Below, piece by piece: positions 48,223-61,000 of a stretch of DNA of 64,000 nucleotides. Source of the DNA: Klebsormidium nitens (lineage: Eukaryota; Streptophyta; Klebsormidiophyceae; Klebsormidiales; Klebsormidiaceae); contig DF237304.1 in NCBI GenBank assembly GCA_000708835.1, forward strand, positions 1 to 64,000. Reading direction: 5' to 3'. Under the pieces are notes generated by a model that did no database searches, was not told the DNA's origin, and worked only from the letters and a program-made list of their open reading frames with translations. Position 1 is the first letter of the stretch, and the number at the start of each line of letters is the position of its first letter. The translations under genes and the position numbers were made by a program.

Positions 48223-50540
48223 GTATCGAAAGGAGCACAAGTTCCAGATGGCACTATCCTTTTGTTGAAAGGACCAGCATGACATAGAGCAGGGACCTCG
48301 AATGAAGGTCTCTGGCTTTGGTTGTCCTCAGGCGATTTTCGGTACGCAGCTAGAGGGCACCAACACAATTTTGACCGTTTCTACAATGTCACATGGTTCA
48401 GGTGTGTGGAGCATAGAGGCAAAGTCTGCTCATGAGGAGTAACGAGCGATAGGTCTGTATCGAATCTCTGTAATCCTAGATAATGGATTAGTCTTTGGAG
48501 CCTTGTGATTTCTCTATGTTGAAGGTTTGAAGGAGAAAAGGCTTCCTCGGCGTGTGTATCAAAGCAATGAGTTGATTCTTCTCTGGACTTCAAAAGTAGG
48601 CCTAGATAAAGCGAGTGAACAGAGACCCGGCCTCAAGCCGTTTGTTCTACGGACAACCATACAATTGTTATGTTTTCTCATGATCACTGCTTTCATGATG
48701 CTGGAGACTATTAGTAGCGGGAGATAGATGGGATATTTGTTGCCAGGATCTGATTCCTGACGGCCCACAACAAAGCTCGCTAAATACCGGTCGCGATCTA
48801 TGTACAGCTTTCGCTATAAACTTGGGTATTTTCTGCATTTGCAATTCCCATCATCATTCGTGCTTCTCAATATATAACGGAGTGGCGATGATGATCATTG
48901 CAGCTCAAATTGCAAAACATACTTTGTACGGCCATGTATATGATGATGCACATGCCATCTACGATGCAACTTTTGAAAACGTAAAGCGCGTAGCTTACAG
49001 GCAAATTTGGAATGCCACATGATCATGCCGCCAAGATCTTCATGATCATACGGTAGCTTGCCGAAAGTGCCACAGAGGACTTGCTATAAGTTAGGAGGAC
49101 CACTGTCAGGCTTCATCAAACATATGCCTAATCAATACAATTAAACGGCGGGGCTCCGGGCCGGTGAGTGCAAGCCGGGCACCATTAGCTAAAAACTGAC
49201 ACTAGGTATGGCCCCCACTCGAATTGTCCCTTAATTCGGATGCCAGTAAATATGCAAAAACACACGCCATTGGCCTCTGATCTTCTTAAAGCCTTCGCTA
49301 GCCTGTTGTTGCAGGCTAAGAGTTTCGACTATGGATTTAACTGTTGACTCCTCGAACCATTGGCTCACCAGAGTATTGCCCAATGCATGAACAAGGTCAT
49401 GAAGGGTGATAGACATGCACAAATGACCATCCTCCACTCATACAAACAACCTGACGCTCAATGAACACGTTGGCACTTTGAGACAAGACTTCGCACTTGC
49501 ATGTGAGAGCATGTGAGCTTCAGCAAATATTGCTCGAAGAGTGGCATACACATTGCCTTCATCACCCAAAGTCAACTCGGATTACAGAACAAATCTGCCA
49601 ACGCAACTCGTTCTAGCAACACATTTTACAATCTAAATCTACTTCTAGACTACCCCCCATGATGTACAGCTACTGCTCAACTCAAATGTCTTGTTCTTAC
49701 AATATACATTATGCATTAAGGGCTCTCACCCGTTCAAGATGACGCCTTGCTCTTTCTCTCGCTCAAGCTGTCTGCCATTGCTAGACACTCTTCCATCTCG
49801 TCTATGTCCATCTGCATTGAGAGAAGGTTTCAGCATTGGATAAGTTTCATGAGAAGGGCAGCTCGTCAAAATTCCTTTCTCACCTTGTCAAACCACACTG
49901 CACATTGTCAGGTTAACAACAATGTTACTTGCCTTAGGTAAACGGACAGTCTTGCTGGCTCTTTTGAGAACAGATGTGACCTTTGACATCATACTGTCTT
50001 TGTACTTCAGTTGCACTCAGACATTTCTTGCTACAGTGACTTCATATATCATCTGCACCAGGATGCCGAAGCAGATCTGTACAACTGTAGCTTGTGAATG
50101 TGCATTCAGCTCAATCACTTCACCAGACAAAAAGCTGCAAAAAGAAAGGCAAATCGCATTTTCCATGCACTATAAGCGAGCCAGCATGCCAACAGTGTCG
50201 TTGATCTAGTAGGAAACCACAAGGAGATGGACTTTATTTGATTGCACTCAACGACACTATCCCAGCAGCTCAAGTAGAGTGACACCATCGATCAGGTCCG
50301 GGTCCCTCAAAATCTGGTTAAAGGTCTGAAGATTAAGTGAAGTTCAACAAGTCTTGCTGCAACCGAGCCTGGGGCTAGGTTAGGTCAAGATTAATCACTC
50401 AATCTGATTGCCCCATTTGCACGTTGAAGGAGCAGGAGGAGCGCTTCAGAGCTCATACTGGCACACATGATTGCCCAAAACAATCAATGGCTGGCCAATG
50501 GAGTTGTCAGTAGTACATTTTTCCTCGACTTACTGTTCCA
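48223..50540. other. Intergenic, bHLH to small ORF
   Basis: No gene recognised. A short plus-strand ORF ending near 50209 has a faint resemblance to a hAT-dimerisation segment (ACECAFSSI), too weak to call. Confidence 0.45.
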
Positions 50541-50942
50541 ATGGCGTCCAAGCACAGGCTGATTGCTCCAACAGCCTCTGGATCATCTCCGTCGCCAGCA
50601 GGGACCAATCTTTGCTCTTCCGCCGGCTGGCTGTTCCGGTCTTCTTCTCTCTCGCTTTTGCCTGGCCCAATTGCTGGCGTCGTGTCCCTCCTAACACTTG
50701 TGGGTGTGCTCACGTCAGCACCAAGTTGTGCCCTTGAGCCAGTGCATCCAACACGTCTGCTTTCCAGCTTCCTCCTAACAGAGCCCTCTCTTAGGAGAAA
50801 GCAAGAGAGAGCTACAAATTGCGAGCTCCCAGCAAGCAGGGATGAATGTGGTGCCATCCGACAGGCAGAATGTGACGCAAAGCACGCCGCACTGGCGGAT
50901 TGCGAAAGAGAGACCGACGAGAGTGCCATTGCTCCGAAATGA
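50541..50942 (+). CDS. Possible small single-exon protein, unknown
   Basis: A 133-aa ORF with a good start context (ccaatggcg). The first 40 residues are Ser/Ala/Arg-rich, then comes one hydrophobic stretch (PIAGVVSLLTLVGVL, residues about 42-56), then SAPSCA, which could be a signal or thylakoid-type cleavage region. The last 40 residues are charged with four Cys (spacing 8, 7, 9). I recognise no family. An antisense ORF covers the same stretch, so this could be chance. Confidence 0.3.
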   Translation: MASKHRLIAPTASGSSPSPAGTNLCSSAGWLFRSSSLSLLPGPIAGVVSLLTLVGVLTSAPSCALEPVHPTRLLSSFLLTEPSLRRKQERATNCELPASRDECGAIRQAECDAKHAALADCERETDESAIAPK

Positions 50943-51856
50943 TGTGCAGGCTGTGCGGAGCGGAGGTCAGCAGGGGGACACCTTCGTGCTCAGTGCCCAA
51001 TGCGTCAGACCTTATTGGAGCTCGAATTTTTTATTGGCCCTCATCTCTTGCCTTGCAATGCTTCACAACTCCTTGCTCATTTCCTCCATGCTCATCACCA
51101 TTCTTGTCTACCATTCTAGCTCAGCTCGCCTCTACTACGGTACCCCCTTGTTTGCTGCATTGTCAACAGGATCCTTGATATCCACTTCCGACGGCTTGGA
51201 TCGCCTGACATTCTATCCACGTGAGAAACGTGTTAAGATGGTGCAATCGTAGCCGTTGGATCCACCTGGCCCCCCAAGATATTTCCATTCTTGCTCGGGG
51301 TCCAGGTGCCTATAAAGTAAGTAGAGAGGATTTAGGAGATGTGTACTTAATCTTTAATTCTTTGTCTTGTATTAACAAAACAGCATTCAATAATTCCAGA
51401 ACTTGGTATAAGTGCCTTCTTGAGAGCGCGTATATTGAATTCTGTAACTAGTTCGGGTGATAAATTCAATCAGGGGCCAGCTGCGGCCAAAGCATGCCAT
51501 GTGATGGCACGGGCCGCCTGAGCGCGGCCGCGGCCTGCCGGCCCGACGCGCGCGGCCGAAGCAAATTGCATGCCGCAAATTCATGGGCCGAAATGTGAAG
51601 AACGTTTGTCGCCTAAACTTGAGACAGTCGGAGAGGCAAAGCTCAGAGCTGTGCTTTCAGAAGAGCCGGCAGTGGTAAGTTGTAATAGCGGCGTACTACA
51701 ATGACATGCAGCTGAGCAAATGCGAGAATGCGCGCACATTCATTTATCAAAGGAGAATGTTCCACTCTCAACGTCGGCAAATAGCAGCTTGAAATCGCGT
51801 TGAATTGAAGCTTTTGATCTGGAATTTTAATCAAGTCTTTTCATCAGTCCACCAGC
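50943..51856. other. Intergenic upstream of ndhU, with a G/C-rich patch
   Basis: No gene recognised. A gcggccgc-containing G/C-rich patch lies at about 51480-51560 in otherwise ordinary sequence. Confidence 0.4.
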
Positions 51857-54800
51857 ATGCAAGCAGCAGTGCGATGGGTTGGCTCGGCGCCTGCCATTGC
51901 ATTTCAGCATCCCGTTGTCAGCAATGGAAAGTCATTGGAAACGGGAAATAGAGCTAGATTTTGCAGTTTGAAGTCAAGAGGCCAGTTTGGAAATAAGGTT
52001 CCTGGTCTATCAGGGCATCGGATGGCCGTTAAAGGTCGCAGATCGTCATTGCCTCTGTCGGGGCAGGTCAGAGCAACCAGTGACATGACATCAGTGAAAA
52101 CCGGTGAGAATGCGGTTCTGCTCAATCTGCAATGCAGTGCATTGCTTATTTCGCGCTTGCTAAGATCGGATTGGTGATGTCATGCCACAAGAAGAGTAAG
52201 ACAAATCCTCCTAAAAGGTCAGCTTTGGATGCATTGCTTTTATGAGCTTGCAAAAAGCTGATCAGTGGCGTTATGCCACGGGAGCAGTATAACAAAGTCC
52301 TGTGACAAGGTCAGCAAGTGCAGCGCTGACTTGATACAGCTTCTTCCGCTTCTTTTGCGGGAGCCGTTAGATTTTAATTGCTGGTCGACTAAAAGCTCAA
52401 AAGGTTCGGTCAGCCGAGCCGCATTAGGGTTAGCACAATGAGTTGGAGGAACAAAATGTTTTGCGGAGGAGAAAAGGTCCTATGCTTTGAGGTGGACATT
52501 TCTTGATCTTGGCCCTTCTGTGCACTTCTCACTCTCTGGTGTTCTTGTCAGCACCGATGGTCATTGCTGGTTCATCTATTGCATCGGTCGATCGATAGTG
52601 GATGAGGTCAAATGAAGTTGTTCTAGTACTAGACGAAGGTACAGATCATGGACCTTATCAATAGACTATCGGTGCTTCCTTGATAGAGTCTGTCTCAATC
52701 GCATGTCTGTCAATATAGCAAAGCGGTGAGATGTTCCTCTGCATTGACAGCTTGCTTCATTCTTCTGCAGAAGCCCAGCCTGTCACCTTCTATGATATCC
52801 TGGGGGTGTCCAGGGAAGCAAGCACTGACGATGTGAGGCCCCATGTCTTTTTTTTCAAATCGTTGCATCTGCTCTGTCTTTGAACCGTCTATCTGCATTG
52901 CTGGCTTCTCCCAGGAGTAACTTCGTATCCAGCACTGAATGTCCAAACGGCAAGGCAAGGGCTGGCAAGGAGAAGCCTTGGACCATCGAAGGTCGTAGAA
53001 GCTAGCTTAGGACCAGTCATTGACTGTAACTGCAAAGGAGCAGCTCCCCCACACAGCTCTTCCAGTCTTGGATGAAGAAAACGCCTGAAACAATATCTAC
53101 CAGCTCTTTTTGATTAGAAGGTTCTCTGTCAAGAAGGTATTTCTCCCCTTGTCCACTCTTTGAGAGAAACTGCCGATGAAGAACCATGCCTTTGATAGCC
53201 TTTGTAGGGACTTGAGTTGTCTGCTTGGCTTGGTCGACACCCCACTTTGAAGACATCCAGACCTAAACCAGGGCTTCATAGTCGCTGGTTACTTGGCATT
53301 CCATGATATCCTTTCGAAAAGCATTTTCTCATTTTGACAACCGATTGCTCCATCAAGCTACCTCCTTTGCTTGACCTGCCAGATGGACAGCGTTCTGGTT
53401 ATGATCCGGGAACTTTTCGTGTCTAATTATAATATGCAGGCACCGTCAGGCTCATATCCGAACCAGTGTCTTGCGCATGTTTTAAGGTCGTAAGGTCGAT
53501 CTAGTAGTTTGATTCGTTTCTCCTGTCCCTCCTTAAAGATCCACTTGGCTTACAAGGCGAGGAAGAAGCAGATCAACGAAAAAGTGGGGTCCGATGCGAA
53601 AGAGCCTCTGGAGGCCCTTGAGGTGAGTCTTTTGGACACGAAACGCAAGTGATCAGGGCGAATATAGACCGTTATGACCACTTCCAAGGTCAACCTTAGA
53701 TGCTTGGGGAGCCGATCCGCGTGCAGGTTGCAAGCATAAGTCAAAATGGGCTGAAGCCTGATGCTACATGGTCTCAATTGACTTTCGAGCTGGTCAGATC
53801 GGATGGGTCCCTCCTTGATTGATTGGTTCAAAGAGTTCAAGAGCTAGCAACAGGTAGCGACCTGTACAAAAGATCGTTCATCTGGTCCAGGTTGCGTATG
53901 ACGAGCTGAAGGATCCACCTTTCCGGACTATCGGAAGCAGCCGTATCTGGCCGCATCCTGAACCCCCGGGTATTCATAGGTCCTAAAAGAACACACATCC
54001 GGAATACGACTTTCAACATCTATCTCAGAAATAATGGTGTCCTCCAGGTTGTTCCCGACTTGCTGCGGGTACCGAAGAGCTGCCGGCTAGTGGCTTCGGG
54101 CCGGCGAAAGGTACCGCTGGTGTGGCCAAGAATCTTGATCTTAAGAGGCAACATTCTCAGATCCATGTATTCTCAATCTCGACATCCCGAGAGTGTGATG
54201 ATTAAGTGGTGTCCTCCAGGCGGCCCCTAACGAGTTGCGGGAACCAGAGCGTCGCCGGATCCACGACTTCGGGCTGGCGATCAGTACCGCTGCTTTGGCC
54301 GCCAAGTGACATATAGAGAACCAACACTCCAGCCTCATGTATTCTCAAACCTGCCACTTCAAGAAAAGTGATGAATACGTGGTGTCCTCCAGGCTGCTTA
54401 TGACGAGTTGCGGGAACCGGAGAGCCGCCTGATCTACGACGTCGAGCTGGCGAAAGCTCGTGTGGCCACAAATCGAAATCTCAAGGTCCAATACTCCCGG
54501 ATATTTTGGAATCTCAAACCTGGTCTCTTGAGAGAATGCCGATTAAGTTGTGTCCTCCAGGCTGCTTATGACGAGTTGCGGGAACCGGAGAGCCGCCGCT
54601 TCTACGACTTCGGGCTGGCGAATCAGGCTGTCGGGGATGCGCCGTTTGTGTGGCCGTACGAGGTGGACATGACGCAGCGCCTTGCCGCAGAGACGGAGCA
54701 GAAGTTCAAGGAGGAGGCCGATCCCACTCTCTTCTCGGTGGGTGCATTTCTGTGTACTTTTCCTTCCTTTCTCCTTTGCCTTTCCTTGGACTTTTTCCGA

Positions 54801-56219
54801 TGCTTCTTTCGAATCAACTGAGATGTTGTGAAGTTTGCAGTTGGCACATGTGGTCGAGCTGTGGTGACCATAGCAAAACGGTCAGGCAGCCGGCGATCGT
54901 TTCATTCTTTCGAATGGATGGGTCTCGCGAAGGCTTTGGAGTATCCGTTTTGAACTTGAGGCTTCCAAGGCAGATGAAAAAAGCCCGATCTAGTGCAGCA
55001 AAGACGGAGGTTTACGCATCTGTGATATACGACTGCGGATCTGTGCTCTTTGTCAGATTGTGCTCACGTGCAATCAGAAGGCGGCAAGCGCCTCCTTGTT
55101 CCGAGCGGAGGCTTTCACGTTGCCTTCGGAATTCTCAGTTCATGAAATCCATTTGGGTGTTCAAGTCCGATAGAAGGCTCGAGTTGAATCTCAAAATCTG
55201 GAGAGGCAGGTAACGTCTCGTGGCGTCACTTTGGGTTTTCCTTTGGTCACGTGGTCCTTTATGATAGTAAGATGTCGCTAGACGGTTCTGGAGTCAAGCG
55301 GTTGGAGGCGGAGCGAAAAGTCGGGGAGATGGCCGACGTTCGCAAGGTCCAGGTGGGTATTCTCCGCACCAGTAATTTGTTTCACGTTCTCGGATTTTGG
55401 ACACTGTAAGCGTTCGCGGTGATCAGCTGCGTGATGGCAAGCTGCAGAAGCTTAAAGAAGAGCAACGAGTTGGCTCACGTTGCGCAAGCGATCTCTGCAC
55501 ACGTCCAGCCTTTGATCCCTGATTGGTAAGATTGAAGGTGAAGAGCCGTAGGCAGTTGCGGGTCAGTTCGACTCGAGCCGAGGGCTGATTGAGCAGATTG
55601 TGGTCCTGTAAGCCATATCGTTCGGAGGGATGAAGTTTGGGACAAGGAAGCTGGAGAGTTGACAGGTAGAATGATTGGTCACTATTGTTTGCGGAGAAGA
55701 CTGTTGATGCAGTCAGAGTCCTCTGCTCGGGCTTTGGACGAAGTTCCCGTCCAAAACTGGTTCTTTATGCATGAAGCCGAAGTGGTCAGGGACGGCTGAG
55801 CACGTTCATATTTGATCAGAAGCCCGCTCTTTCACAATCCTTAAATCGACATCCCTCTGATCCCCTTGTTGCTGAGGAAGACAGGTGCTCGACTCTCCTT
55901 TGAACCATGCTTGGACTGATCGCAACTGAAGTGCATGAGAGTGGGCTTCAACCTGCCCCAAAAAGTGCGCTATCCACCTGACCAGTTTCTGTCCACAAAT
56001 CTGGAAGCGCATCTAATGGTCGCCCCCTTGTTGCAGGGTTTCGACAACGACGGCCTGTCAGACGACGAGCAATACGACTTGACGTCCGATCTGCTGATCA
56101 TAGGGGTCCTACTGTCCTTGATAATCAGCGCTGCGCTGAAATTGGGCAATGTTGGCTTGAATTCGTTCCAATCGATGGGTGAAACGGCTGTAGAAATGTG
56201 GGAAAAGCTAGGACCTTAG
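51857..56219 (+). CDS. ndhU: NdhU-like (CRRL) J-like subunit of chloroplast NDH complex
   Basis: NdhU is a nuclear-encoded subunit near the ferredoxin-binding site of the thylakoid NDH complex, which drives cyclic electron flow. Exons: 51857-52103, 52771-52832, 53539-53622, 54561-54737, 55272-55352 (tentative) and 56037-56219. All junctions keep frame and the product is 277 aa (250 without the tentative exon). Residues 1 to about 75 are a Ser/Arg/Gly-rich chloroplast transit peptide. The J-like domain follows: FYDILGVSREAS, HLAYKARKK, AAYDELREPESRRFYD. The HPD tripeptide needed to stimulate Hsp70 is absent, as in NdhU. FVWPYEVDM after it matches the NdhU segment VWPFEVD. One membrane helix (LLIIGVLLSLIISAAL) lies near the C terminus. 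Exon 4 is preceded by four decayed copies of its start. Confidence 0.8.
53876..54560 (+). repeat. Tandem array: four shadow copies of ndhU exon 4 start
   Basis: Units with a gtcctccag-like acceptor plus the beginning of exon 4 have acceptors ending at 53890, 54047, 54219 and 54392; the functional one ends at 54560. Spacing is 157, 172, 173 and 168 bp. Similarity to the functional exon rises toward it. The nearest copy (54393-54560) is a fully open 56 codons in phase with exon 4. Confidence 0.92.
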
Positions 56220-56888
56220 TGCGGTAAAAAGGTTGGGACCGACCATTCCGTATTGGCGTCTTACCAAGGTTTGAAGCAATGACAGCGTGTAAAGCATGTA
56301 CTTTGTATGTGACTGCAAAGCAAGCTGACTTGGGGTACTAGGACAATTCAATTGTTGGCAACAATCCGGCTCTGCCATTCGTATCATTGTTCAAGGGCCA
56401 TCACTTCACTATACCATCCGAAGGAAAGTCTGCTGATGGTTTACCAAATTCGCTTCTGGGTCATGCCGCGCTATGTAATCAGACTGCGAAAACACCAGTC
56501 GAGCATGGTTGATCGCCCCTTTGTGGCGCAAAGGGGGACCCGGGGCCATTGAAACTTACTAAGTTTCAGTACCGCACGAGTTGTTTCGGTGTTGACGGGC
56601 CACCTAGGTACTGGCCGGGTGTTCCAAATGAAGAGAACTTAAGTTGACACATATGTGCAACCGTCATTGGTCAGTGGGCACTGCGGGCCCGGGCCGGCAG
56701 CGCTGTCATGACATGCATGGCATCGCCTCAATGATCGTGGTATACGGTATCAATATTGAACTCAATCTTTGTACTTAACTCAACTTTGCCATCGGATTCG
56801 ATCCAATTCGATCATGATTGACGAGTCTGCTGCCGACGTTTCGAGTTGCGATAATGATATATATGCATCATTCTCATATAATGTTATA
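56220..56888. other. 3' region of ndhU and intergenic
   Basis: No gene seen. It presumably holds the ndhU 3' UTR and terminator. Confidence 0.4.
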
Positions 56889-57647
56889 CACAAGCTACCT
56901 ATGGTGGGTCCCGGCCGAGTCGACTTCGACTCAAACCGCGACGAAAATGTGGGACCCGGTATCAAATTTCGTCAGTAGTACCGGCGGTTCACGTTACGAC
57001 GACTCGGACTTCCGTAACATGTACCCAACGAGTACTTTCAAAATCTTGCTCGGCCGTAACCGAGTGTCATAATGGTGTAACAGAGTGTTTTGATTTACAC
57101 TTTGACAGAAGCATAAAAATGCCACACTATGAGGAGGCTTATGCAGCTTATAGAAACCTTTGACAAGCAAAAAAAAATGTTGAAAGGGCGTCATTAGAGG
57201 TCCTTTGAAGCTCCAACATCATGTTTTGTTCAGGACAAATCTCAAGAAACAGCATAGGAGGCGCAAAGTGGGCCGCCATTGTTGATTTTTGCAGAGCGCC
57301 TTTCCTTACACTGCTCTATCAAATTCCTGCACTCTCCTTTCAGTCTGGGTACCGCGGTACTCCTGCGTGGTTCAAGTCGGAAGTTCCGACCAAGACCATA
57401 AATTTCATAATCGATGTACGCGCAGACTCGAGCGGTACCGTACCTCCGCATAGTACGCACTTGACCGTTGATCGACGTGTCAGAAAAAGTTCAATTCATG
57501 AACTCAGACCTGATTCTCAAGTACTGCCGAGTACGGTCGTCAGTGCCGCGTACACAATTCGTCGCGACACGTAACACCGGTGTAAGAAATTTGAGACCGG
57601 ACCGTCGCGCGGTCGATACCGTCGAGACCCACCATAGGTAGCTTGTG
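56889..57647. mobile_element. 759-bp non-autonomous TIR element with TA target duplication
   Basis: Perfect 22-bp terminal inverted repeats at 56889-56910 and 57626-57647 (outer end cacaagctacc), each flanked by TA (56887-56888 and 57648-57649). Degenerate inverted similarity continues inward for roughly 100 bases, so the element is foldback-like. No transposase ORF. A TA duplication fits Tc1/mariner-type mobilisation. Confidence 0.82.
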
Positions 57648-57649
57648 TA

Positions 57650-58043
57650 ATCTGATGGTGTGGGCCCGAATTGAATTTATTCTAGCCACTCACGTTGTGT
57701 TCTCGATCCGGCCATGCAATCAAGTTCCAATTGAATGTGCCATTGGAGCGCGCTTTAAGCCAAGCGCCAACTTGGTTTGCAGTGACCATCTGAAGGGCTA
57801 ACCATTCAATTAGATCATCATTCGTCTGGCAACTCCTCGTGAAGTGTTTGGCACGGACACCGCACTTAGAAGTAGGCGGTGAAGTCTCAATCTTCATTTA
57901 GATCTATGCAGCCTAGCTCCCCGGACTTGGTGCGGAATATACGAGTCAGCCCGTGAATACATACTAGCTAAGCATGCCAGTGATACAATCTGGACAACAA
58001 CGCTGAGTTCAAGTTGATTACGTTTCCATCATTGTCAATAGCT
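57650..58043. other. Intergenic, TIR element to ADSS
   Basis: No gene seen. It holds the ADSS 3' end. Confidence 0.4.
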
Positions 58044-61000
58044 TCACTCCTTCGTGATGATGGCGTCCCTTCCAGGCCCGACCCCTATCCACTTCACCTC
58101 GACTCCTACAATCTCTTCTATTCTCAGTACGTATGCTTGCGCATTCTTTGGTAGTTGTGACCACTTCCTCATCCCCGAAATGTCCTCCTCCCAACCTGGC
58201 AGTACCTCGTAGTCGACCTGCAGCGAGGGGGAGACCATATTGTGAGACAAATCAGAAGAAGCTCCCTGGGCAGCCTGCACCAGTTGACGGCCTGATCTTT
58301 TCCAGCCCTCGATTTCCGACTTGAGCCAGGAATAAGCTCACGATGCTGAACAACCAAATGAGACACTAGCAAGTATGCGGGGGCTGCTGCCATACGAGTG
58401 GAGTCAAGCCGCCAGAATGCATAAGAAACCTTCGCAACAAATGTACGCACAATCCGGCCTCGGCAAACCTTCGCTCACGGTAGTTGACCCAAATCGATGA
58501 GCCCGGAAAGGGACCCACTGGCTGCAACGACTGTTGACATTTACAGGCGCAGTGAACGACGTACTTGCTTCTCCTGGTTGCATCCGGACGACCATTTGAC
58601 GTTTCATTTCCAAAAGCCCAATTGCCTCTTGCTTAAAGTGGGCGTAGGCCATGCATGGACACCCCTAGGCCATCTACGGTGGTAAGGCCCCAGATTGTTC
58701 GAACTTGCAATCTGGTCCGTTAAAAAAAGACTCAGATGCACGGAGTGTGCATTTCCGGACCTTTGAAATCGGACGCCCACTTTAACCAGATAAACACAGT
58801 TCCCATGTATCAGACGCCCCACGGCAGACAAATGGTTCAACCTCAAATGCAAAGAACAAGGACTTGTTCGTTCTTTGTAAAATGCCACCCACTTTGCATG
58901 ACTCATGTTGCCTCAATCCATTAAGATTGGCCACAATTGTCTTTCCTCCTCTGTCTTAACGATATCCGTACCTCGGCTGCAACCTCACCTTGATCTGTTC
59001 CCGACGCCGGGAACGCTGCCATCAGCTCCCCCGTTCAAACTGGCCGGTTAATAAACCATCAACCCATTCAATCCTTTCAAACGTGCTTTGAACCGGGCCC
59101 AATCTCACCTTCCAAAAACTCCTCTTATAGGGTCTTAATATTCTTGGGTCTTAGGGTTCAAGGGCTTATGTCGTCGGGTTGATATTCACCTTGATCTGTT
59201 CCAACCAACTTCTATTTCAAAGGGTTTAGGGTTTCAATATTGTAGGGGCTTAGGGTTTATGCGGGATTGATCCTCACCTTGATCTGTTCCAGCAGCTCCA
59301 GATCCGCCGGAAACGCCGGAACCACCTCTCCATCTGGCGCCCGATAGCCCACCCCGAGCTTGATCTCTGAGAAACCCGACAGCACATCTAGCTTGGTCAG
59401 GTTAATGTGCGTGAACCCGTTAATGTCGCACGCGAACCGGAGGGCGACCATGTCCAGCCAGCCGCACCGCCGCGGTCGCCCCGTCGTGGTCCCAAACTCG
59501 AACCCGTTCGCCCGGAGCCGGTCCCCGGTCTCGTCGTGCAGCTCGGTCGGGTACGGACCGGCACCGACCCGCGTCGTGTACGCTTTTGCCTGGAGTGTGA
59601 AATTGGGTTAGGATCAGATTCGTGGATCTTAGTTTGGCTCGAGTCAGTTTCAATCATTCGACATCAGAGCTGCTATGTTGCAGGCAAGCATAAGAGACGG
59701 CTTGAGAACGAGAGGACTCCAGGAATCGAGTTGTCTACCATGCATCCGCAGCTTCTTGTGAGAGGCGTTACAAAAAGCTGCGGAGATGAAAGTGGGAGCG
59801 GTCTCCTGCTCCATACTTTCAGAAATCGCGCATAAAACGTTCCTTGAGAATCGTCCTCAAGAATGGAACCCTGTTTGCTCTTCTGCCTGCCAGTGTGCTC
59901 AACCAAAGCGACTGTTTCACAGCAACGAACGGGCTTCCTGAGGACATGCGCAAAGGCCCTCCGACCATTTTCACTTTTCTCCCCAAATGTTCACAAAGGG
60001 ATCGTTCCACAACTTCTATGGGGGCATCCTCACCACACCAATGACAGCCCCCAGCTTCTGCGGCGCGAGGCCGAGCCCGACGATAACGCCCCCGATCGAC
60101 GGGTTGGATGACGTCACGAACGGGTACGTCCCAAAGTCGACGTCCAGCAGCGTGGCCTGGCCGCCCTCGATCAGGATCTTCTTCTTCTCCGCATGCGCCT
60201 TGTTCACGTAGTATACCTATGGGGATTAGAGGGGGCCGTATAAGGGGCTTCCAGCCGAATGTTTATTGTGTATACAGGATTCCCGATGCTAGAAGGGAAG
60301 GAAGGAGATGCCTTCAAATGCCTCATACTCTAGATGCCGAGTCCCTGCCTACTTGCGGCTTGAAAACCGAAAACCGGAAAAGTCTGGTGAAGGTGGTATG
60401 TTTAAGAAGACTTGAAGGAGTATGGAAGACGGCAGTACGTGATTGACTTTGGGCCTGTCAGAGGCTTGTTTTCAGTTTCAAACCTCTTCCGCGACCCCTT
60501 ATTGACAAGTGCAAGAGGCCTAAACCGACCCTACGAGGGGTTCCCCGTTGTGAGTTGCAGCCAGGTCGCACATCCCAGACATTCTGTGCATTGCACGGAA
60601 TCTGACAGGTTTGATAAGAGGCCGCACCGTCAAACTGGCCTAGAACAACCTTCCGACAAAAGGATCCCCGGCTTGAAGCCGCATGTAGCTCGCACATTCT
60701 TAGTGTTTGGTGCCCTACATGATCAAGTGCGAATCTGGTTGCACAAGCACCTCACGAAGGGTTCGCACAAAGGGAAGACCCCAACATAGAAGTAGAGCGG
60801 CCTGCTCTACAAACTCAGCTATCTAAGTCTCCTACAAAAACGGACCATATCATCGACAAAGAAAGAACCTGACGCTCGCTGATGTGATATGTATTAACGA
60901 CCCACGGCTGGGCAGTGAAACATTACGGGCGCCCGCGCCGATCTATCAACATCATCATGGAGCTTCCAATCCGCGCACGCAGAATCTACCACGCGCGACA

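Noticed and set aside
49922-50209. Short ORF with a faint hAT-dimerisation look
   Set aside because: Only a few residues fit, with no other transposase parts or terminal repeats.
60788-60840. tRNA-like A-box on the minus strand (TAGCTGAGTTTGTAGAGC)
   Set aside because: No B box and no foldable anticodon or T arm follow; the segment is part of an ADSS intron.
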